A stretch of 44,522 bases of DNA from assembly GCA_018716805.1 (NCBI GenBank), contig DVJL01000052.1, positions 1 to 44,522 on the forward strand. The letters are read 5' to 3'. Shown in pieces: positions 25,351-34,794 of this stretch (position 1 is the stretch's first letter; every line of letters starts with the position of its first letter). A program made the position numbers and the translations under genes. The notes beneath the pieces were generated by a model, which ran no database searches, was not told where the DNA came from, and saw only the letters and a program-made list of their open reading frames with translations. The DNA is from Candidatus Faecivicinus avistercoris (GTDB lineage: Bacteria; Bacillota; Clostridia; Christensenellales; Aristaeellaceae).

Positions 25351-25548
25351 GGGGGAGCTTGCTCCCCCCGCCACGACCACCCCCTCTTCAGTTTCCGCTG
25401 AAATCCTACGGATTTCCGGGCGCGGAAACTGCAAGGAAGCGATTTTTGCTCTGGGAAATAGGATTTCCCGACGCAAAAATCAGCACCCGTTCCCGACGCG
25501 CAGGTCGCCGGGAACGATTTTACTGCGAGAGGGCCGAAGCCTTCTCGC
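25351..25548 (+). repeat. Structured intergenic repeat, copy B (core 25430-25548)
   Basis: This is the second copy of the multi-hairpin element, directly after phoR. Stems: 25351-25358/25361-25368; 25390-25398/25422-25430, enclosing GAAATCC/GGATTTC; 25441-25449/25473-25481, enclosing 25453-25459/25463-25469; 25488-25495/25509-25516; and 25525-25533/25540-25548. The last stem lacks the T-run that copy A has. Against copy A the arms are kept, while loops and internal loops differ. Confidence 0.8.
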
Positions 25549-25573
25549 GCTCTCCCGGGGGATTAAAAGGCGA

Positions 25574-25599
25574 AATCCCCGCGCGTCTGCGTGGGGATT
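25574..25599 (-). terminator. Terminator of the minus-strand regulator gene
   Basis: An 11-pair stem (25574-25584 with 25589-25599, one G-U, loop GTCT) lies 71 bases beyond the stop of the minus-strand gene at 25670. Read on the minus strand it is followed after a few bases by CCTTTTAAT. With repeat copy B it separates two convergent transcripts. Confidence 0.5.
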
Positions 25600-25669
25600 C
25601 GGAGGTTGTGGGCGCTGCTTTTCTCGCCTTGGTGCGAAGCGGCGCTTCATTTGAATGCCTACTGAATGT

Positions 25670-27115
25670 CTACGAAGCGTCTGCGCGCTTCAGCTCCTGA
25701 ATGAGTCCCTCCAGAAACTGCGCGGCGCCTGCGTCCGTCAGCACATGGTTGAGCCGCAGGTCGTCCATGAAGTAATCCCGGAAGGCCGCGATCAGCTGCG
25801 GGTGCTGGATGATGCTCGAGCAATAGCCTTTCTGAATGGTGGATTCCTTGACGGCGGGGAAGGCCGTGATGCCCAGCCCCTCCATGCAGTCGACTTCTAT
25901 GATGGGCGCAGCGTCCGGGTTTTTCCAGAAGTAGAGCGTGAAATAGCCGTTGTGCCTGTGCTGGTCGAGGAGGTGCTCCAGTATGGCGATTCGCTCGCCG
26001 ACGGAGAACGGCCGCATGAACTCGAAGTGCTCCGTCATCAGCCCGGTCCGGCAGAACCGGGCGAGCGCCGATTGCGACAGCAGCAGGTGCTTCGCGCGCC
26101 GGCTGGCGAACATGTTCTGAAAGCGCGCCTCCTGACATTGCAGAAAGACTTCCAGCAGATGGGCGATGTCGGATTCGGAGTATCCGGGGAACGCCGTCAT
26201 CACGCCGCCGTCGAGCAGCGACGCGCGCATGTGCTCCGTGGGGATCAAATTGGCGCACAGGTCGGGCTTGATCGCATACAGGTTGCGGTTGAGCTCGCAG
26301 TCGTGCCAGTATTTGAACACATCGATGAACGTCGCCGGGCCGCTGTCGATGTGGCAGGAAGCGGTGATGGCGGCGCACCGCCCCTTTTCGGCGGCCAGTA
26401 TCTCCATGAAAAAAGAAAACAGGCCGTCGGCGGACGGCGCCTTGAGGATGTGCGGGGTTCTGGCGTCGCTGAACTGGACGAGACAGTCGGATTCCGCGCC
26501 GTCCGGGCCGGTCACGCGCGCGCAGAGCAGGCTCGAGCCAAACGCCAGCCGGCGGCGGCAGCCCTGCTCCAGCGAGTAGGCGCGGTAGTTTGGCAGATAA
26601 GACATCTGCGATACGCAGTTCAGCGCCGCGGCCGCGGCCATCTCGCTGGAATCCAATAGGAAGAAGTGCTCAAACGTAAAGTTGCCGTGCGCGGCGAAGA
26701 TGGCGCGAAGCCCCGAGAACAGCGACGGGAACGTACAGTTGATCGCGATCAGCCGCGCGCTGTCCGCCGCGTCCAGCTCGCTGAAGAACGCCTTGAGCGA
26801 ATCCGGCGGCGCGGCCGGGCGCGCGTGCAGAAGGTCGCGGATGATCCGCCGCGCCGCCGTGGCCTCGACGCCCACGCGGCTGACCTCCAGCGATTCCGCC
26901 AGCAGGGCGGCGTCCTCGGCGGAGAGCATCCCCGAGCGCTGGAGTTTTTTGAAAAACGTGTGCTGGTGGCCGTAGCTGCTCTCGCCCCGCAGGATGCGGA
27001 CGATGCTCGTCTTGCTGGCATACCCGAGGCTCGAAGCCAGGTATTGCAGCGACCACCGGTGCTTCCTGAGAATCCCGTTCAGGCAAGCCGGAAAATCGCG
27101 AATGTCGTCGTACAT
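25670..27115 (-). CDS. Uncharacterised protein with N-terminal helix-turn-helix-like region
   Basis: 481 residues. I do not recognise the family. Residues about 5-60 (SLQYLASSLGYASKTSIVRILRG) look like an Xre-type helix-turn-helix, so it may bind DNA. The remaining 400 residues form a mixed alpha-beta region with no signature I can name and no membrane segment. GGGAGGG about 9 bases before the ATG and a good promoter (27139-27167) support expression. It diverges from the ribosomal operon and converges on phoR. It could be a stand-alone regulator with a ligand-binding part. Function is not inferable from sequence alone. Confidence 0.75.
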   Translation of the reverse strand: MYDDIRDFPACLNGILRKHRWSLQYLASSLGYASKTSIVRILRGESSYGHQHTFFKKLQRSGMLSAEDAALLAESLEVSRVGVEATAARRIIRDLLHARPAAPPDSLKAFFSELDAADSARLIAINCTFPSLFSGLRAIFAAHGNFTFEHFFLLDSSEMAAAAALNCVSQMSYLPNYRAYSLEQGCRRRLAFGSSLLCARVTGPDGAESDCLVQFSDARTPHILKAPSADGLFSFFMEILAAEKGRCAAITASCHIDSGPATFIDVFKYWHDCELNRNLYAIKPDLCANLIPTEHMRASLLDGGVMTAFPGYSESDIAHLLEVFLQCQEARFQNMFASRRAKHLLLSQSALARFCRTGLMTEHFEFMRPFSVGERIAILEHLLDQHRHNGYFTLYFWKNPDAAPIIEVDCMEGLGITAFPAVKESTIQKGYCSSIIQHPQLIAAFRDYFMDDLRLNHVLTDAGAAQFLEGLIQELKRADAS

Positions 27116-27138
27116 AAAGTCCTATCCCTCCCCCTTCA

Positions 27139-27167
27139 TGATACCATGCTGAAATGTTAATTTCAAG
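27139..27167 (-). promoter_or_regulatory. Promoter of the minus-strand regulator gene
   Basis: On the minus strand TTGAAA (27167-27162) and TG-G-TATCAT (extended -10, hexamer 27144-27139) are 17 bases apart, a strong match. The start of transcription would be about 15-20 bases before the ATG. Confidence 0.6.
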
Positions 27168-27321
27168 CTAAAACGAAGAAACACATTTGATATGTGACCG
27201 GCCGCCGGATGTCTGCGCGCGTTGGCGTCGCCTTTGCGCAGCTGTCCGGCCGGGAAGGCGCGGGATTGGCCGCGAGGCGGCAATGTGAACGAAGAAATAA
27301 CATAAAATTGCCCGGAATTGT

Positions 27322-27350
27322 TTGCATAACCGGCGGAAACGGTGTATAAT
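27322..27350 (+). promoter_or_regulatory. Promoter of the S10-spc ribosomal operon
   Basis: TTGCAT (27322-27327) and a perfect TATAAT (27345-27350) are 17 bases apart. Transcription should start near 27357, giving a leader of about 215 bases before rpsJ. Confidence 0.7.
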
Positions 27351-27356
27351 AGAAAA

Positions 27357-27570
27357 GTCGTGTGCAGGGCGATCCATGGGCAAAATTGCCGGATTTGCCG
27401 GATCTGCAACCCTGAATCACGCGCGAGGGATGAACCGGAAGGTTGCGGTTAGCCGGGAATTTCCGGGGACCAGTCCGCGAATCGGACGACGGAGCTCATG
27501 CCCGTCGAAAGAAAAATAATTGGAACACGCCCGGCAGCGTGTGCATGAGTTCGACAGGAGGAACAAGTCA
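27357..27570 (+). ncRNA. Structured 5' leader of the rpsJ operon
   Basis: The leader is dense in inverted repeats. A long nested stem pairs 27365-27369/27410-27414, 27371-27375/27400-27404 and 27379-27384/27394-27399. An AACC-GGAA-GGTT tetraloop hairpin follows, then CCGG and GTCCG/CGGAC hairpins. Finally 27492-27501 pairs with 27543-27552 (10 pairs, one G-U) and is stacked on 27525-27530/27537-27542, ending 3 bases before the AGGAGG of rpsJ. A translational or attenuation control element for the operon is plausible. It does not match a riboswitch or ribosomal leader that I know. Confidence 0.5.
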
Positions 27571-27879
27571 ATGGCAAACCAGAAGATCCGCATCAAGCTC
27601 AAGGCTTACGAGCACTCGGTCATCGACGCCAGCGCGGCGCGCATCGTTGAGACCGCGAAGCGCACCGGCGCGCGCGTGTCCGGCCCGATCCCGCTGCCGA
27701 CCGAGAAGGAGATCGTCACGATCCTGCGCTCTCCCCACAAGCACAAGGATTCCCGCGAGCAGTTTGAAATGAGGACGCACAAGCGCCTGATCGACATCCT
27801 GCAGCCCACGCAGCGCACCGTGGAATCCCTGACGAAGCTCGACCTGCCGGCGGGCGTTGAAATCGAGATCAAGCTGTAA
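27571..27879 (+). CDS. rpsJ: 30S ribosomal protein S10
   Basis: 102 residues, full length. S10 sits in the head of the small subunit and, as NusE, also joins antitermination complexes. Conserved [26 protein letters not shown] and [11 protein letters not shown] are present. The ATG at 27571 follows AGGAGG by 9 bases. The frame extends 17 codons upstream, but that part lies within the folded leader. It is the first gene of the operon. The tuf, fusA and rpsL genes that often precede it in Firmicutes are absent here. Confidence 0.97.
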   Translation: MANQKIRIKLKAYEHSVIDASAARIVETAKRTGARVSGPIPLPTEKEIVTILRSPHKHKDSREQFEMRTHKRLIDILQPTQRTVESLTKLDLPAGVEIEIKL

Positions 27880-27975
27880 GGCGGCGCGGGCGCGCTCTCA
27901 CGGCGCTCAAGGCCCCAAGCGGCTTATCGTGCAAACTGCCAAGCGGTTTGCGTAACAACCGAAAGAGGTGTAACA

Positions 27976-28617
27976 ATGAAAAAGGCAATTCTCGGCAAGA
28001 AGATCGGCATGACGCAGGTTTTCGTCTCCGACGGACGCCTGGTGCCGGTCACCGTCGTGGAGGCGGGCCCCTGCACCGTGACCATGGTGAAGACCTGCGC
28101 GACCGACGGTTATGAAGCGATCCAGGTCGGTTTCGGCGAGCTCTCCGAGCAGAGGGCGAAGAAACTGCTGAACAAGCCCGAGCTAGGTCATTTTGCCAAG
28201 GCTGGCGTCGCCCCGGCGCGCCACCTGCGCGAGTTCCGCATGGACGACATCTCCGGCTACTCCGTCGGCGACACGATCAAGTGCGACGTGTTCGCGGAGG
28301 GCGACAAGATCGACGTCGTCGGAACCTCGAAGGGACACGGCTATTCCGGCGTCATCCAGCGCTGGAACCAGCACACCGGCCCGATGGCACACGGCTCCAA
28401 GTATCACCGCGGCGTCGGCTCTCTGGGCGCCAACTCCACGCCTTCGCGCGTGTTCAAGAACAAGCATATGCCCGGCCAGTACGGCGGCGACCGCGTCACC
28501 GTGCAGAACCTCGAGGTCGTCAAGGTGGATGCGGAGCGCAACCTGCTTCTGATCAAGGGCGCGATCCCCGGCGTGAACGGCAGCCTCGTCATGGTTCGCG
28601 ACGCTGTGAAGGGTTGA
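27976..28617 (+). CDS. rplC: 50S ribosomal protein L3
   Basis: 213 residues. L3 is an early assembly protein of the large subunit reaching toward the peptidyl transferase centre. The amino end [14 protein letters not shown] and the long central loop ([35 protein letters not shown]) are conserved. The 96-base gap from rpsJ holds a small GCAAAC/GTTTGC hairpin before the AGAGGTG ribosome binding site. Confidence 0.97.
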   Translation: MKKAILGKKIGMTQVFVSDGRLVPVTVVEAGPCTVTMVKTCATDGYEAIQVGFGELSEQRAKKLLNKPELGHFAKAGVAPARHLREFRMDDISGYSVGDTIKCDVFAEGDKIDVVGTSKGHGYSGVIQRWNQHTGPMAHGSKYHRGVGSLGANSTPSRVFKNKHMPGQYGGDRVTVQNLEVVKVDAERNLLLIKGAIPGVNGSLVMVRDAVKG

Positions 28618-28632
28618 TAGGAGGACGCAATC

Positions 28633-29259
28633 ATGGCAAACGTTAAAGTATACAATATGCAGGGCGCCGCGGTCGGCGAGATGACGCTGTCCGACGATGT
28701 GTTCGGCGTTGAGGCGCATGTGCCCGCGATGCACGCGGTGGTTCGCGCCTACATGAACGCCCAGCGCCAGGGCACCCAGTCCGCGCTGACCCGCACCGAG
28801 GTGCGCGGCGGCGGACGCAAGATCTACCGCCAGAAGGGCACCGGCAACGCGCGCCATCACGGCCGCCGGGCGCCCCAGTTCACCCACGGCGGCGTGGTGT
28901 TCGCCCCCAAGCCGCGCGACTACCGCATCAGCGTGCCGAAGAAGGTTCGCAGGCTCGCGATGAAGAGCGCGCTTTCGTGCAAGGTCAGCGACGCCGAGCT
29001 GGTCGTCGTGGACAAGATCGAGCTGGCCGAGGCCAAGACCAAGAACGTCGTTTCGATGCTCAAGGCGCTGGGCGCGGACAAGAAGGCCCTGATCGTGACC
29101 GCCGACGCCGATCCGATGGTCGTGCGCGCGAGCAACAACATCTCTGGCGTCAAGACCACGTTCGTGGGAAGCCTGAACGTCGTGGATATCCTCAACTGCG
29201 ACAAGATGATCGTTTCTCAGGACGCCGTGAAGCGTGTCGAGGAGGTTTACGCAGAATGA
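28633..29259 (+). CDS. rplD: 50S ribosomal protein L4
   Basis: 208 residues. L4 lines the nascent peptide exit tunnel, and its extended loop is seen here as [19 protein letters not shown]. In E. coli L4 also represses its own operon. Whether it acts on the leader upstream of rpsJ here is open. RBS TAGGAGG lies before the ATG, and the stop overlaps rplW by 4 bases. Confidence 0.97.
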   Translation: MANVKVYNMQGAAVGEMTLSDDVFGVEAHVPAMHAVVRAYMNAQRQGTQSALTRTEVRGGGRKIYRQKGTGNARHHGRRAPQFTHGGVVFAPKPRDYRISVPKKVRRLAMKSALSCKVSDAELVVVDKIELAEAKTKNVVSMLKALGADKKALIVTADADPMVVRASNNISGVKTTFVGSLNVVDILNCDKMIVSQDAVKRVEEVYAE

Positions 29260-29561
29260 AAAGCCCGTATGACATCATCAAAAAGCCCGTTCTGACGGAG
29301 AAGTCCTACGACGCGATGGCCGAAAAGAAGTACACCTTCGAGGTCGCCATCGGCGCGAACAAGACCGAGATCAAGTACGCCATCGAGGCCGTGTTCCCGG
29401 GCGTGAAGGTCGAGTCCGTCAACACCATGCGCACCATCGGCAAGATGAAGCGCCAGGGCCGCACCCAGGGCCGCACGCCCGAGGTCAAGAAGGCCATCGT
29501 GAAGCTCAAGAAGGATTCCAAGGGAATCGAGTTCTTCGAGGGCATGGGCGCGGAGGCGTAA
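29256..29561 (+). CDS. rplW: 50S ribosomal protein L23
   Basis: 101 residues. L23 sits at the tunnel exit and is the docking site for trigger factor and [19 protein letters not shown] and [19 protein letters not shown] are typical, and the basic loop [21 protein letters not shown] is intact. The start overlaps the rplD stop (ATGA), with GAGGAGG inside rplD. Confidence 0.97.
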   Translation: MKSPYDIIKKPVLTEKSYDAMAEKKYTFEVAIGANKTEIKYAIEAVFPGVKVESVNTMRTIGKMKRQGRTQGRTPEVKKAIVKLKKDSKGIEFFEGMGAEA

Positions 29562-29648
29562 GCGCCGCTCCCGGGCAACCGGCGCCCGAAGCCGGAATCA
29601 TGGCTGGTTCGCCGATAAGGAACCATACAGGAAGGAGAGACTCCAACA

Positions 29649-30485
29649 ATGGCTATTCGAGTGTACAAGCCGACCTCGCCCGCGCGGCGCTTCATGTCGG
29701 TCCTGACCTTCGAAGAGATCACCAAGAAGCAGCCCGAGCGCTCGCTGGTGACCGATCTGCGCCACAAGGCCGGCCGCAACAACTCCGGCAAGATCACCGT
29801 CCGCCACCAGGGCGGCGGCGCGCGGCGCAAGTACCGCATCATCGACTTCAAGCGCACCAAGGACGGCATCCCCGCGACCGTCAAGGCGATTGAGTACGAT
29901 CCGAACCGCACCTGCTTCATCGCCCTTCTGGCCTATGCCGACGGCGAGAAGCGCTACATCCTGGCCCCGCTCGGCCTGAAGGTCGGCGACACGGTCATGT
30001 CCGGCCCCGAGGCCGACATCAAGCCCGGCAACTGCCTGCCGATCGCGAACATCCCGCTCGGCACCCTGATCCACAACGTCGAGATCAAGGTCGGCAAGGG
30101 CGGCCAGATGGTCCGCTCCGCCGGCACCGCCGCGCAGGTCATGGCGAAGGAAGGCGCTTACGCGCAGATCCGCCTGCCCTCCGGCGAGGTCCGCAAGGTC
30201 GCGATGACCGCGCGCGCGACCGTCGGCCAGGTGGGCAACACCGACCACGCCAACGTCCGCATCGGCAAGGCCGGCCGCAAGCGCCACATGGGCGTCCGCC
30301 CGACCGTCCGCGGCGTCGTCATGAACCCGGTCGACCATCCGCACGGCGGCGGCGAAGGCCGTTCCCCGGTCGGCATGCCCGCGCCGATGTCCCCGTGGGG
30401 CAAGAAGACCCAGGGCGTCAAGACGCGCAAGCACCGCAAGTACTCCGACAAGCTGATCGTCAGCAGACCGACCAAGAAGAAGTAA
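29649..30485 (+). CDS. rplB: 50S ribosomal protein L2
   Basis: 278 residues. L2 is needed for subunit joining and peptidyl transfer. [22 protein letters not shown] and the carboxyl [15 protein letters not shown] block, which holds the conserved histidine near the catalytic centre, are present. RBS AGGAAGGAGAG precedes the ATG. The 87-base gap from rplW contains a small GGTTC/GAACC hairpin. Confidence 0.97.
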   Translation: MAIRVYKPTSPARRFMSVLTFEEITKKQPERSLVTDLRHKAGRNNSGKITVRHQGGGARRKYRIIDFKRTKDGIPATVKAIEYDPNRTCFIALLAYADGEKRYILAPLGLKVGDTVMSGPEADIKPGNCLPIANIPLGTLIHNVEIKVGKGGQMVRSAGTAAQVMAKEGAYAQIRLPSGEVRKVAMTARATVGQVGNTDHANVRIGKAGRKRHMGVRPTVRGVVMNPVDHPHGGGEGRSPVGMPAPMSPWGKKTQGVKTRKHRKYSDKLIVSRPTKKK

Positions 30486-30506
30486 GCCTGAAAGGAGGCA
30501 AACCAG

Positions 30507-30785
30507 ATGAGCAGATCAATCAAGAAGGGGCCGTTCATTCAGCCCGTGCTTCTCAAGCGCGTGCAGGAGATGAACGCCAAGGGCGAGAAGAAAGTCCTCA
30601 AGACCTGGTCCCGCGCTTCCACCATCTTCCCGGATTTCATCGGGCACACGGTTGCCGTCCACGACGGCCGCAAGCATGTTCCGGTCTATGTGACCGAGGA
30701 CATGGTCGGACACAAGTTCGGCGAGTTCGCCCCGACCCGCACTTTCAGGGGACACGCCGGCGAAAAAGCGTCGACCCGCAAGTAA
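30507..30785 (+). CDS. rpsS: 30S ribosomal protein S19
   Basis: 92 residues. S19 lies in the head of the small subunit near the A-site and the B1a bridge. [18 protein letters not shown] opens the protein, and [23 protein letters not shown] with [11 protein letters not shown] closes it, as expected. AAAGGAGG precedes the ATG. Confidence 0.97.
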   Translation: MSRSIKKGPFIQPVLLKRVQEMNAKGEKKVLKTWSRASTIFPDFIGHTVAVHDGRKHVPVYVTEDMVGHKFGEFAPTRTFRGHAGEKASTRK

Positions 30786-30800
30786 AGGAGAGGAAATCAA

Positions 30801-31184
30801 ATGGCAACTCGTGTTAGAGAAAAGACAGCCGCGCGCAAGCAAAACGCCGACAAGCGCCCGCGCGCGACTGCGAAATATGTCCGCGTCGCTCCCCGCAAGG
30901 TCAAGATCGTCGTCGATCTGATTCGCGGCAAGCAGGTGGATCAGGCGCTCGCGATCCTCGCGTACACGCCCAAGAGCGCGGCGCCGGTCGTTGAGAAGCT
31001 GCTCAACTCCGCCATCGCCAACGCCGAGAACAACCTGGAGATGGATCGCTCCGGCCTGTACGTCGCCGAGGTGTACGCCAACCAGGGCCCGACGCTGAAG
31101 CGCTACTGGGCGCGTTCCCACGGTCGTGCCGACATGATTAAGAAGCACACCAGCCACATCACGATCGTGCTCGACCAGAAGTGA
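30801..31184 (+). CDS. rplV: 50S ribosomal protein L22
   Basis: 127 residues. L22 spans the large subunit, and its beta hairpin narrows the exit tunnel beside L4. [20 protein letters not shown] and the hairpin end [18 protein letters not shown] are conserved. The amino end has about 20 extra basic residues ([15 protein letters not shown]) that many homologues lack. AAAGGAGAGG precedes the ATG. Confidence 0.96.
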   Translation: MATRVREKTAARKQNADKRPRATAKYVRVAPRKVKIVVDLIRGKQVDQALAILAYTPKSAAPVVEKLLNSAIANAENNLEMDRSGLYVAEVYANQGPTLKRYWARSHGRADMIKKHTSHITIVLDQK

Positions 31185-31198
31185 GGGAGGATTAAGAG

Positions 31199-31921
31199 AT
31201 GGGTCAGAAAGTCAATCCCCATGGCGCGCGCGTGGGTGTCATCCTGGATTGGAGCACCAAGTGGTACGCCGGGAAGAAGGATTTTTCCAATAACCTTGTC
31301 GAGGACTACAACCTCCGCAAGATGCTGAAGAAGAAGCTCGAGACCGCGGGCATCTCGCACATCGACATTCAGCGCACCGCCTCCAAGGTGCATGTGAGCG
31401 TCTACACCGCCAAGCCGGGCATCGTCATCGGCAAGGGCGGCGCGGGCGTCGAGGCGCTGAAGAAGGAAGTCGAGGCGTTCCTGGGCAAGCAGGTCGCGCT
31501 GGACATCATCGAGATCAAGAATCCCGACACCGACGCCCAGCTCGTCGCCGAGAACATCGCCCAGCAGCTCGAGAAGCGCATTTCCTTCCGCCGCGCGATG
31601 AAGCAGACCATCGGCCGCGCGATGAAGGCCGGCGCCAAGGGCATCAAGACCAGCGTCTCCGGCCGCCTGGGCGGCGCGGACATCGCCCGTTCCGAGGGCT
31701 ACCATGAGGGTTCGATCCCGCTGCAGACGCTGCGCGCGAACATCGACTATGGCTTCGCCGAGGCGAAGACGACCTACGGCCGCATCGGCGTCAAGGTCTG
31801 GATCTACAAGGGTCAGGTCATCAGCAAGGACAACAAGCTCCTTGGGCCGACCGAGATCCCGGCGCCGCGCGAGAACCGTCGCCGCTACGACGGCAAGAGA
31901 AGGATGGAAGGAGGGAAATAA
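31199..31921 (+). CDS. rpsC: 30S ribosomal protein S3
   Basis: 240 residues. S3 forms part of the mRNA entry channel. The opening [14 protein letters not shown], a type II KH domain with [18 protein letters not shown], and the carboxyl domain [20 protein letters not shown] are intact. RBS GAGGGAGGA precedes the ATG. Confidence 0.97.
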   Translation: MGQKVNPHGARVGVILDWSTKWYAGKKDFSNNLVEDYNLRKMLKKKLETAGISHIDIQRTASKVHVSVYTAKPGIVIGKGGAGVEALKKEVEAFLGKQVALDIIEIKNPDTDAQLVAENIAQQLEKRISFRRAMKQTIGRAMKAGAKGIKTSVSGRLGGADIARSEGYHEGSIPLQTLRANIDYGFAEAKTTYGRIGVKVWIYKGQVISKDNKLLGPTEIPAPRENRRRYDGKRRMEGGK

Positions 31922-31924
31922 GTC

Positions 31925-32356
31925 ATGCTGATGCCCAAGAGAGTCAAGCACCGCAAGACGATGCGCGGCCGCATGAAGGGCAAGGCCCAGCGCGGCAATT
32001 TCCTCGCATACGGTGAATTTGGTATCATCGCCACTCAGCCCGGCTGGATCACCTCCAACCAGATTGAGGCGGCCCGTCAGGCCATGACCCGCCACACCAA
32101 GCGCGGCGGCCAGGTCTGGATCAAGATTTTCCCCGACAAGCCCGTGACGGCCAAGCCGGCCGAGACCCGAATGGGTTCCGGCAAGGGCGCGCCCGAATAC
32201 TGGGTCGCGGTCATCAAGCCCGGCCGCGTGCTGTTTGAGATCGGCGGAGTCAGCGAGGACGTCGCGCGCGAAGCGCTGCGTCTGGCCTCCCACAAGCTGC
32301 CGGTCAAGACGAAGATCATTGCGAGAGAAGAAAAGACGGGTGGTGAACAGCAATGA
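31925..32356 (+). CDS. rplP: 50S ribosomal protein L16
   Basis: 143 residues. L16 organises the A-site tRNA pocket of the large subunit. [19 protein letters not shown] is the standard opening, so I keep the first ATG (9 bases after GGAGGG) rather than the one two codons later. [21 protein letters not shown] is conserved. It overlaps rpmC by 4 bases. Confidence 0.97.
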   Translation: MLMPKRVKHRKTMRGRMKGKAQRGNFLAYGEFGIIATQPGWITSNQIEAARQAMTRHTKRGGQVWIKIFPDKPVTAKPAETRMGSGKGAPEYWVAVIKPGRVLFEIGGVSEDVAREALRLASHKLPVKTKIIAREEKTGGEQQ

Positions 32357-32556
32357 AGACCAGAGATGAGATGAAGGCGCTGCGCGCCAAGACGATGGCC
32401 GAGCTCGACACCGATCTGAAGGCCAAGAAGAGCGAGCTGTTCAACCTTCGTTTCCAGCTGGCGACCGGCCAGCTGCAGAACACGGCGGCGATCAACGAGT
32501 GCCGCAAGTCCATCGCGCGCGTGCAGACCGTGATGCGCGAGATGGCCGGCAAGTGA
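32353..32556 (+). CDS. rpmC: 50S ribosomal protein L29
   Basis: 67 residues, a helical hairpin protein at the tunnel exit next to L23. [20 protein letters not shown] and the closing [14 protein letters not shown] are typical. It starts within the rplP stop (ATGA), indicating coupled translation. Confidence 0.96.
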   Translation: MKTRDEMKALRAKTMAELDTDLKAKKSELFNLRFQLATGQLQNTAAINECRKSIARVQTVMREMAGK

Positions 32557-32575
32557 TGGGAGGAGGCAACTGACA

Positions 32576-32836
32576 ATGGCTGAAGTGAGAGGAATGCGCA
32601 AGACGCGCACCGGCGTGGTTGTTTCCGACAAGATGGACAAGACCATCGTCGTTGAGATTCGCACGCGCGTGCGCCATCCGCTGTATGGCAAGATCATGAA
32701 CCGCACCGAGCGCTTCAAGGCGCACGACGAGAACAACGCCTGCGGCATCGGCGACTTTGTGCGCATTATGGAAACCCGCCCGCTGTCCAAGGACAAGCGC
32801 TGGCGCCTGGTTGAGATCATCGAGAAGGCGAAGTAA
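32576..32836 (+). CDS. rpsQ: 30S ribosomal protein S17
   Basis: 86 residues. S17 is an early-binding OB-fold protein of the small subunit body. [19 protein letters not shown] and the [20 protein letters not shown] block are conserved. GGGAGG lies 8-9 bases before the ATG, just after the rpmC stop. Confidence 0.97.
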   Translation: MAEVRGMRKTRTGVVVSDKMDKTIVVEIRTRVRHPLYGKIMNRTERFKAHDENNACGIGDFVRIMETRPLSKDKRWRLVEIIEKAK

Positions 32837-32857
32837 GCCGCAAGGAGGAAGATTACA

Positions 32858-33226
32858 ATGATTCAGCCTCAAACCCGATTGAAGGTCGCCGACAACTCCG
32901 GCGCGAAGGAAATCATGTGCTTCCGCGTGCTGGGCGGCTCTTTCCGCCGCTCGGGCAGCGTCGGCGACGTGATCGTGGCTTCCGTGAAGTCCGCGAATCC
33001 CGGCGGCGCGGTGAAGAAGGGCGACGTGGTCAAGGCCGTCATCGTCCGCACGCGCAAGCAGTATCGCCGTCCGGACGGCACCTATATCCGCTTTGACGAC
33101 AACGCGGCCGTCATCATCAACGACCAGAAGCAGCCCAGAGGCACCCGCATCTTTGGGCCTGTCGCACGCGAGCTCCGCGAGAAGGATTACATGAAGATCG
33201 TCTCGCTGGCGCCGGAAGTGCTTTAA
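32858..33226 (+). CDS. rplN: 50S ribosomal protein L14
   Basis: 122 residues. L14 contributes to inter-subunit bridges. [20 protein letters not shown] is the universal opening, and [20 protein letters not shown] and the closing [10 protein letters not shown] are standard. AAGGAGG precedes the ATG. Confidence 0.98.
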   Translation: MIQPQTRLKVADNSGAKEIMCFRVLGGSFRRSGSVGDVIVASVKSANPGGAVKKGDVVKAVIVRTRKQYRRPDGTYIRFDDNAAVIINDQKQPRGTRIFGPVARELREKDYMKIVSLAPEVL

Positions 33227-33239
33227 TTGGAGGTGCACT

Positions 33240-33587
33240 ATGGCATCGAAGCTTTTTGTAAAGACCGGCGATACCGTCAAGGTGATCACCGGCGAGGACA
33301 AGGGCACGACCGGCAAGGTTCAGAGCGTGAACCCTGAGACGGGACGCATCGTTGTCGAAAAGGTCAACATGGTGAAGAAGCACCAGAAGCCGCGCGGACA
33401 GGGTATGCCCGGCGGAATCATCGAGAAGGAAGCCCCGATCGACGCGTCGAACGTGATGCTCGTCTGCCCGAAGTGCGGCAAGGCGACCCGCGTGGGCTAC
33501 AAGTATCTCGATGGCGAAGCCAAGCCCTCCCGCCGCAAGGTCCGTGTCTGCAAGCAAAAGAACTGCGGCGCGACCTTCGACAAGTGA
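33240..33587 (+). CDS. rplX: 50S ribosomal protein L24
   Basis: 115 residues with a KOW motif near the amino end ([19 protein letters not shown]). L24 starts large subunit assembly. The carboxyl part carries [11 protein letters not shown] and a later CKQKNCG, four cysteines that could bind zinc, a pattern found in many L24 proteins. TTGGAGGTG precedes the ATG. Confidence 0.96.
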   Translation: MASKLFVKTGDTVKVITGEDKGTTGKVQSVNPETGRIVVEKVNMVKKHQKPRGQGMPGGIIEKEAPIDASNVMLVCPKCGKATRVGYKYLDGEAKPSRRKVRVCKQKNCGATFDK

Positions 33588-33607
33588 TGTAAAGGAGGAA
33601 CCACGCT

Positions 33608-34147
33608 GTGGCTAGATTGAAGGATAAATACCGCGCGGAAGTCATGCAGGCGCTTCAGCAGAAGTTCGGCTACAAGAACGTCATGGAGATTCCGCGCCTT
33701 GAGAAGGTAGTCATCAACATGGGCCTTGGCGACTGCAAGGACAACGCCAAGGCGCTCGAGACCGCTGTGAGCGAGCTGGCGACCATCTCCGGCCAGAAGC
33801 CGATGGTCACCAAGGCGAAGAAGTCCATCGCAAACTTCAAGCTCCGCGCGGGCATGAACATCGGCGCAAAGGTCACGCTGCGCGGCGACCGGATGTACGA
33901 GTTCACCGACAAACTCGTCAGCATCGTGCTCCCGCGCGTTCGCGACTTCCGCGGCGTTTCGGCCAAGGCATTTGACGGCCGCGGCAACTATTCGCTGGGC
34001 GTCCGCGAGCAGCTGATCTTCCCCGAAATCGATTACGACAAGGTTGAGAAGATCCGCGGCATGGAGATGGTGTTTGTCACCACGGCCAAGACCGACGAGG
34101 AAGCCAAGGAGCTGCTCCGTCTGCTGGGCATGCCGTTTCAGGCTTGA
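33608..34147 (+). CDS. rplE: 50S ribosomal protein L5
   Basis: 179 residues from a GTG start (33608), 9 bases after AAAGGAGG. L5 anchors 5S rRNA in the central protuberance. [39 protein letters not shown] and [11 protein letters not shown] are all present. Confidence 0.97.
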   Translation: MARLKDKYRAEVMQALQQKFGYKNVMEIPRLEKVVINMGLGDCKDNAKALETAVSELATISGQKPMVTKAKKSIANFKLRAGMNIGAKVTLRGDRMYEFTDKLVSIVLPRVRDFRGVSAKAFDGRGNYSLGVREQLIFPEIDYDKVEKIRGMEMVFVTTAKTDEEAKELLRLLGMPFQA

Positions 34148-34166
34148 TTGAAGGAGGAAAATCAAC

Positions 34167-34352
34167 GTGGCTAAGACAAGCATGAAGGTCAAGCAGGCGC
34201 GTCCGGCAAAGTATTCCACCCGCGCATACACCCGCTGCCGCATCTGCGGCCGCCCCCACTCGGTTCTGCGCAAGTACGGCGTCTGCCGCATCTGCTTCCG
34301 CGAGCTGGCCTATGCCGGCCAGATTCCGGGAGTCCGCAAGGCCAGCTGGTAA
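34167..34352 (+). CDS. rpsN: 30S ribosomal protein S14, zinc type
   Basis: 61 residues from a GTG start, 7-8 bases after AAGGAGG. This is the short zinc-containing form of S14: CRIC and a second CRIC (residues about 24-27 and 40-43) make the zinc ribbon. The zinc-free paralogue seen in some Firmicutes is not in the window. S14 lies in the head of the small subunit. Confidence 0.97.
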   Translation: MAKTSMKVKQARPAKYSTRAYTRCRICGRPHSVLRKYGVCRICFRELAYAGQIPGVRKASW

Positions 34353-34377
34353 TCTGGCAGTATAAGGAGGTTTTCAA

Positions 34378-34776
34378 ATGGTTATTAACGATCCCATCGC
34401 GGATATGCTGACCAGAATCCGCAATGGCCTGATTGCCAGACATGACTCCGTGACGATGCCGGCCTCGAACATGAAGAAGGCCATCGCCAAGATCCTGCTG
34501 GACGAGGGCTATGTGAAGAGCGTCGACTTCATCGACGACGGCCTGCAGGGCCAGATCAAGATTGCCCTGAAGTACGCCGCGGGCAAGGAGTCGGTCATCA
34601 AGGGTCTGAAGCGCATCTCCAAGCCGGGTCTGCGCGTGTACGCCAAGAACGAAGAAATCCCGAAGGTCCTGGGCGGCCTGGGCATCGCGATTGTGTCGAC
34701 GTCCAAGGGCGTGATGACCGACAAGGCGGCTCGCAATGCCGGCGTTGGCGGCGAAGTCCTGGCCTATATCTGGTAA
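34378..34776 (+). CDS. rpsH: 30S ribosomal protein S8
   Basis: 132 residues. S8 binds 16S rRNA helix 21, and in E. coli it represses the spc operon. [20 protein letters not shown] opens the protein. The closing [20 protein letters not shown] block is the RNA-binding part. TAAGGAGG lies 8 bases before the ATG. Confidence 0.97.
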   Translation: MVINDPIADMLTRIRNGLIARHDSVTMPASNMKKAIAKILLDEGYVKSVDFIDDGLQGQIKIALKYAAGKESVIKGLKRISKPGLRVYAKNEEIPKVLGGLGIAIVSTSKGVMTDKAARNAGVGGEVLAYIW

Positions 34777-34794
34777 TGTTGGAGGTGCAGTAGA

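Noticed and set aside
25351..25548. Insertion sequence remnant or CRISPR array
   Set aside because: There is no transposase frame, no target-site duplication that I could see, and no regular spacer pattern.
27357..27500. Possible cobalamin or other known riboswitch in the rpsJ leader
   Set aside because: I could not find the conserved GCCACTG B12 box or the core of another known class, and the downstream genes do not fit.
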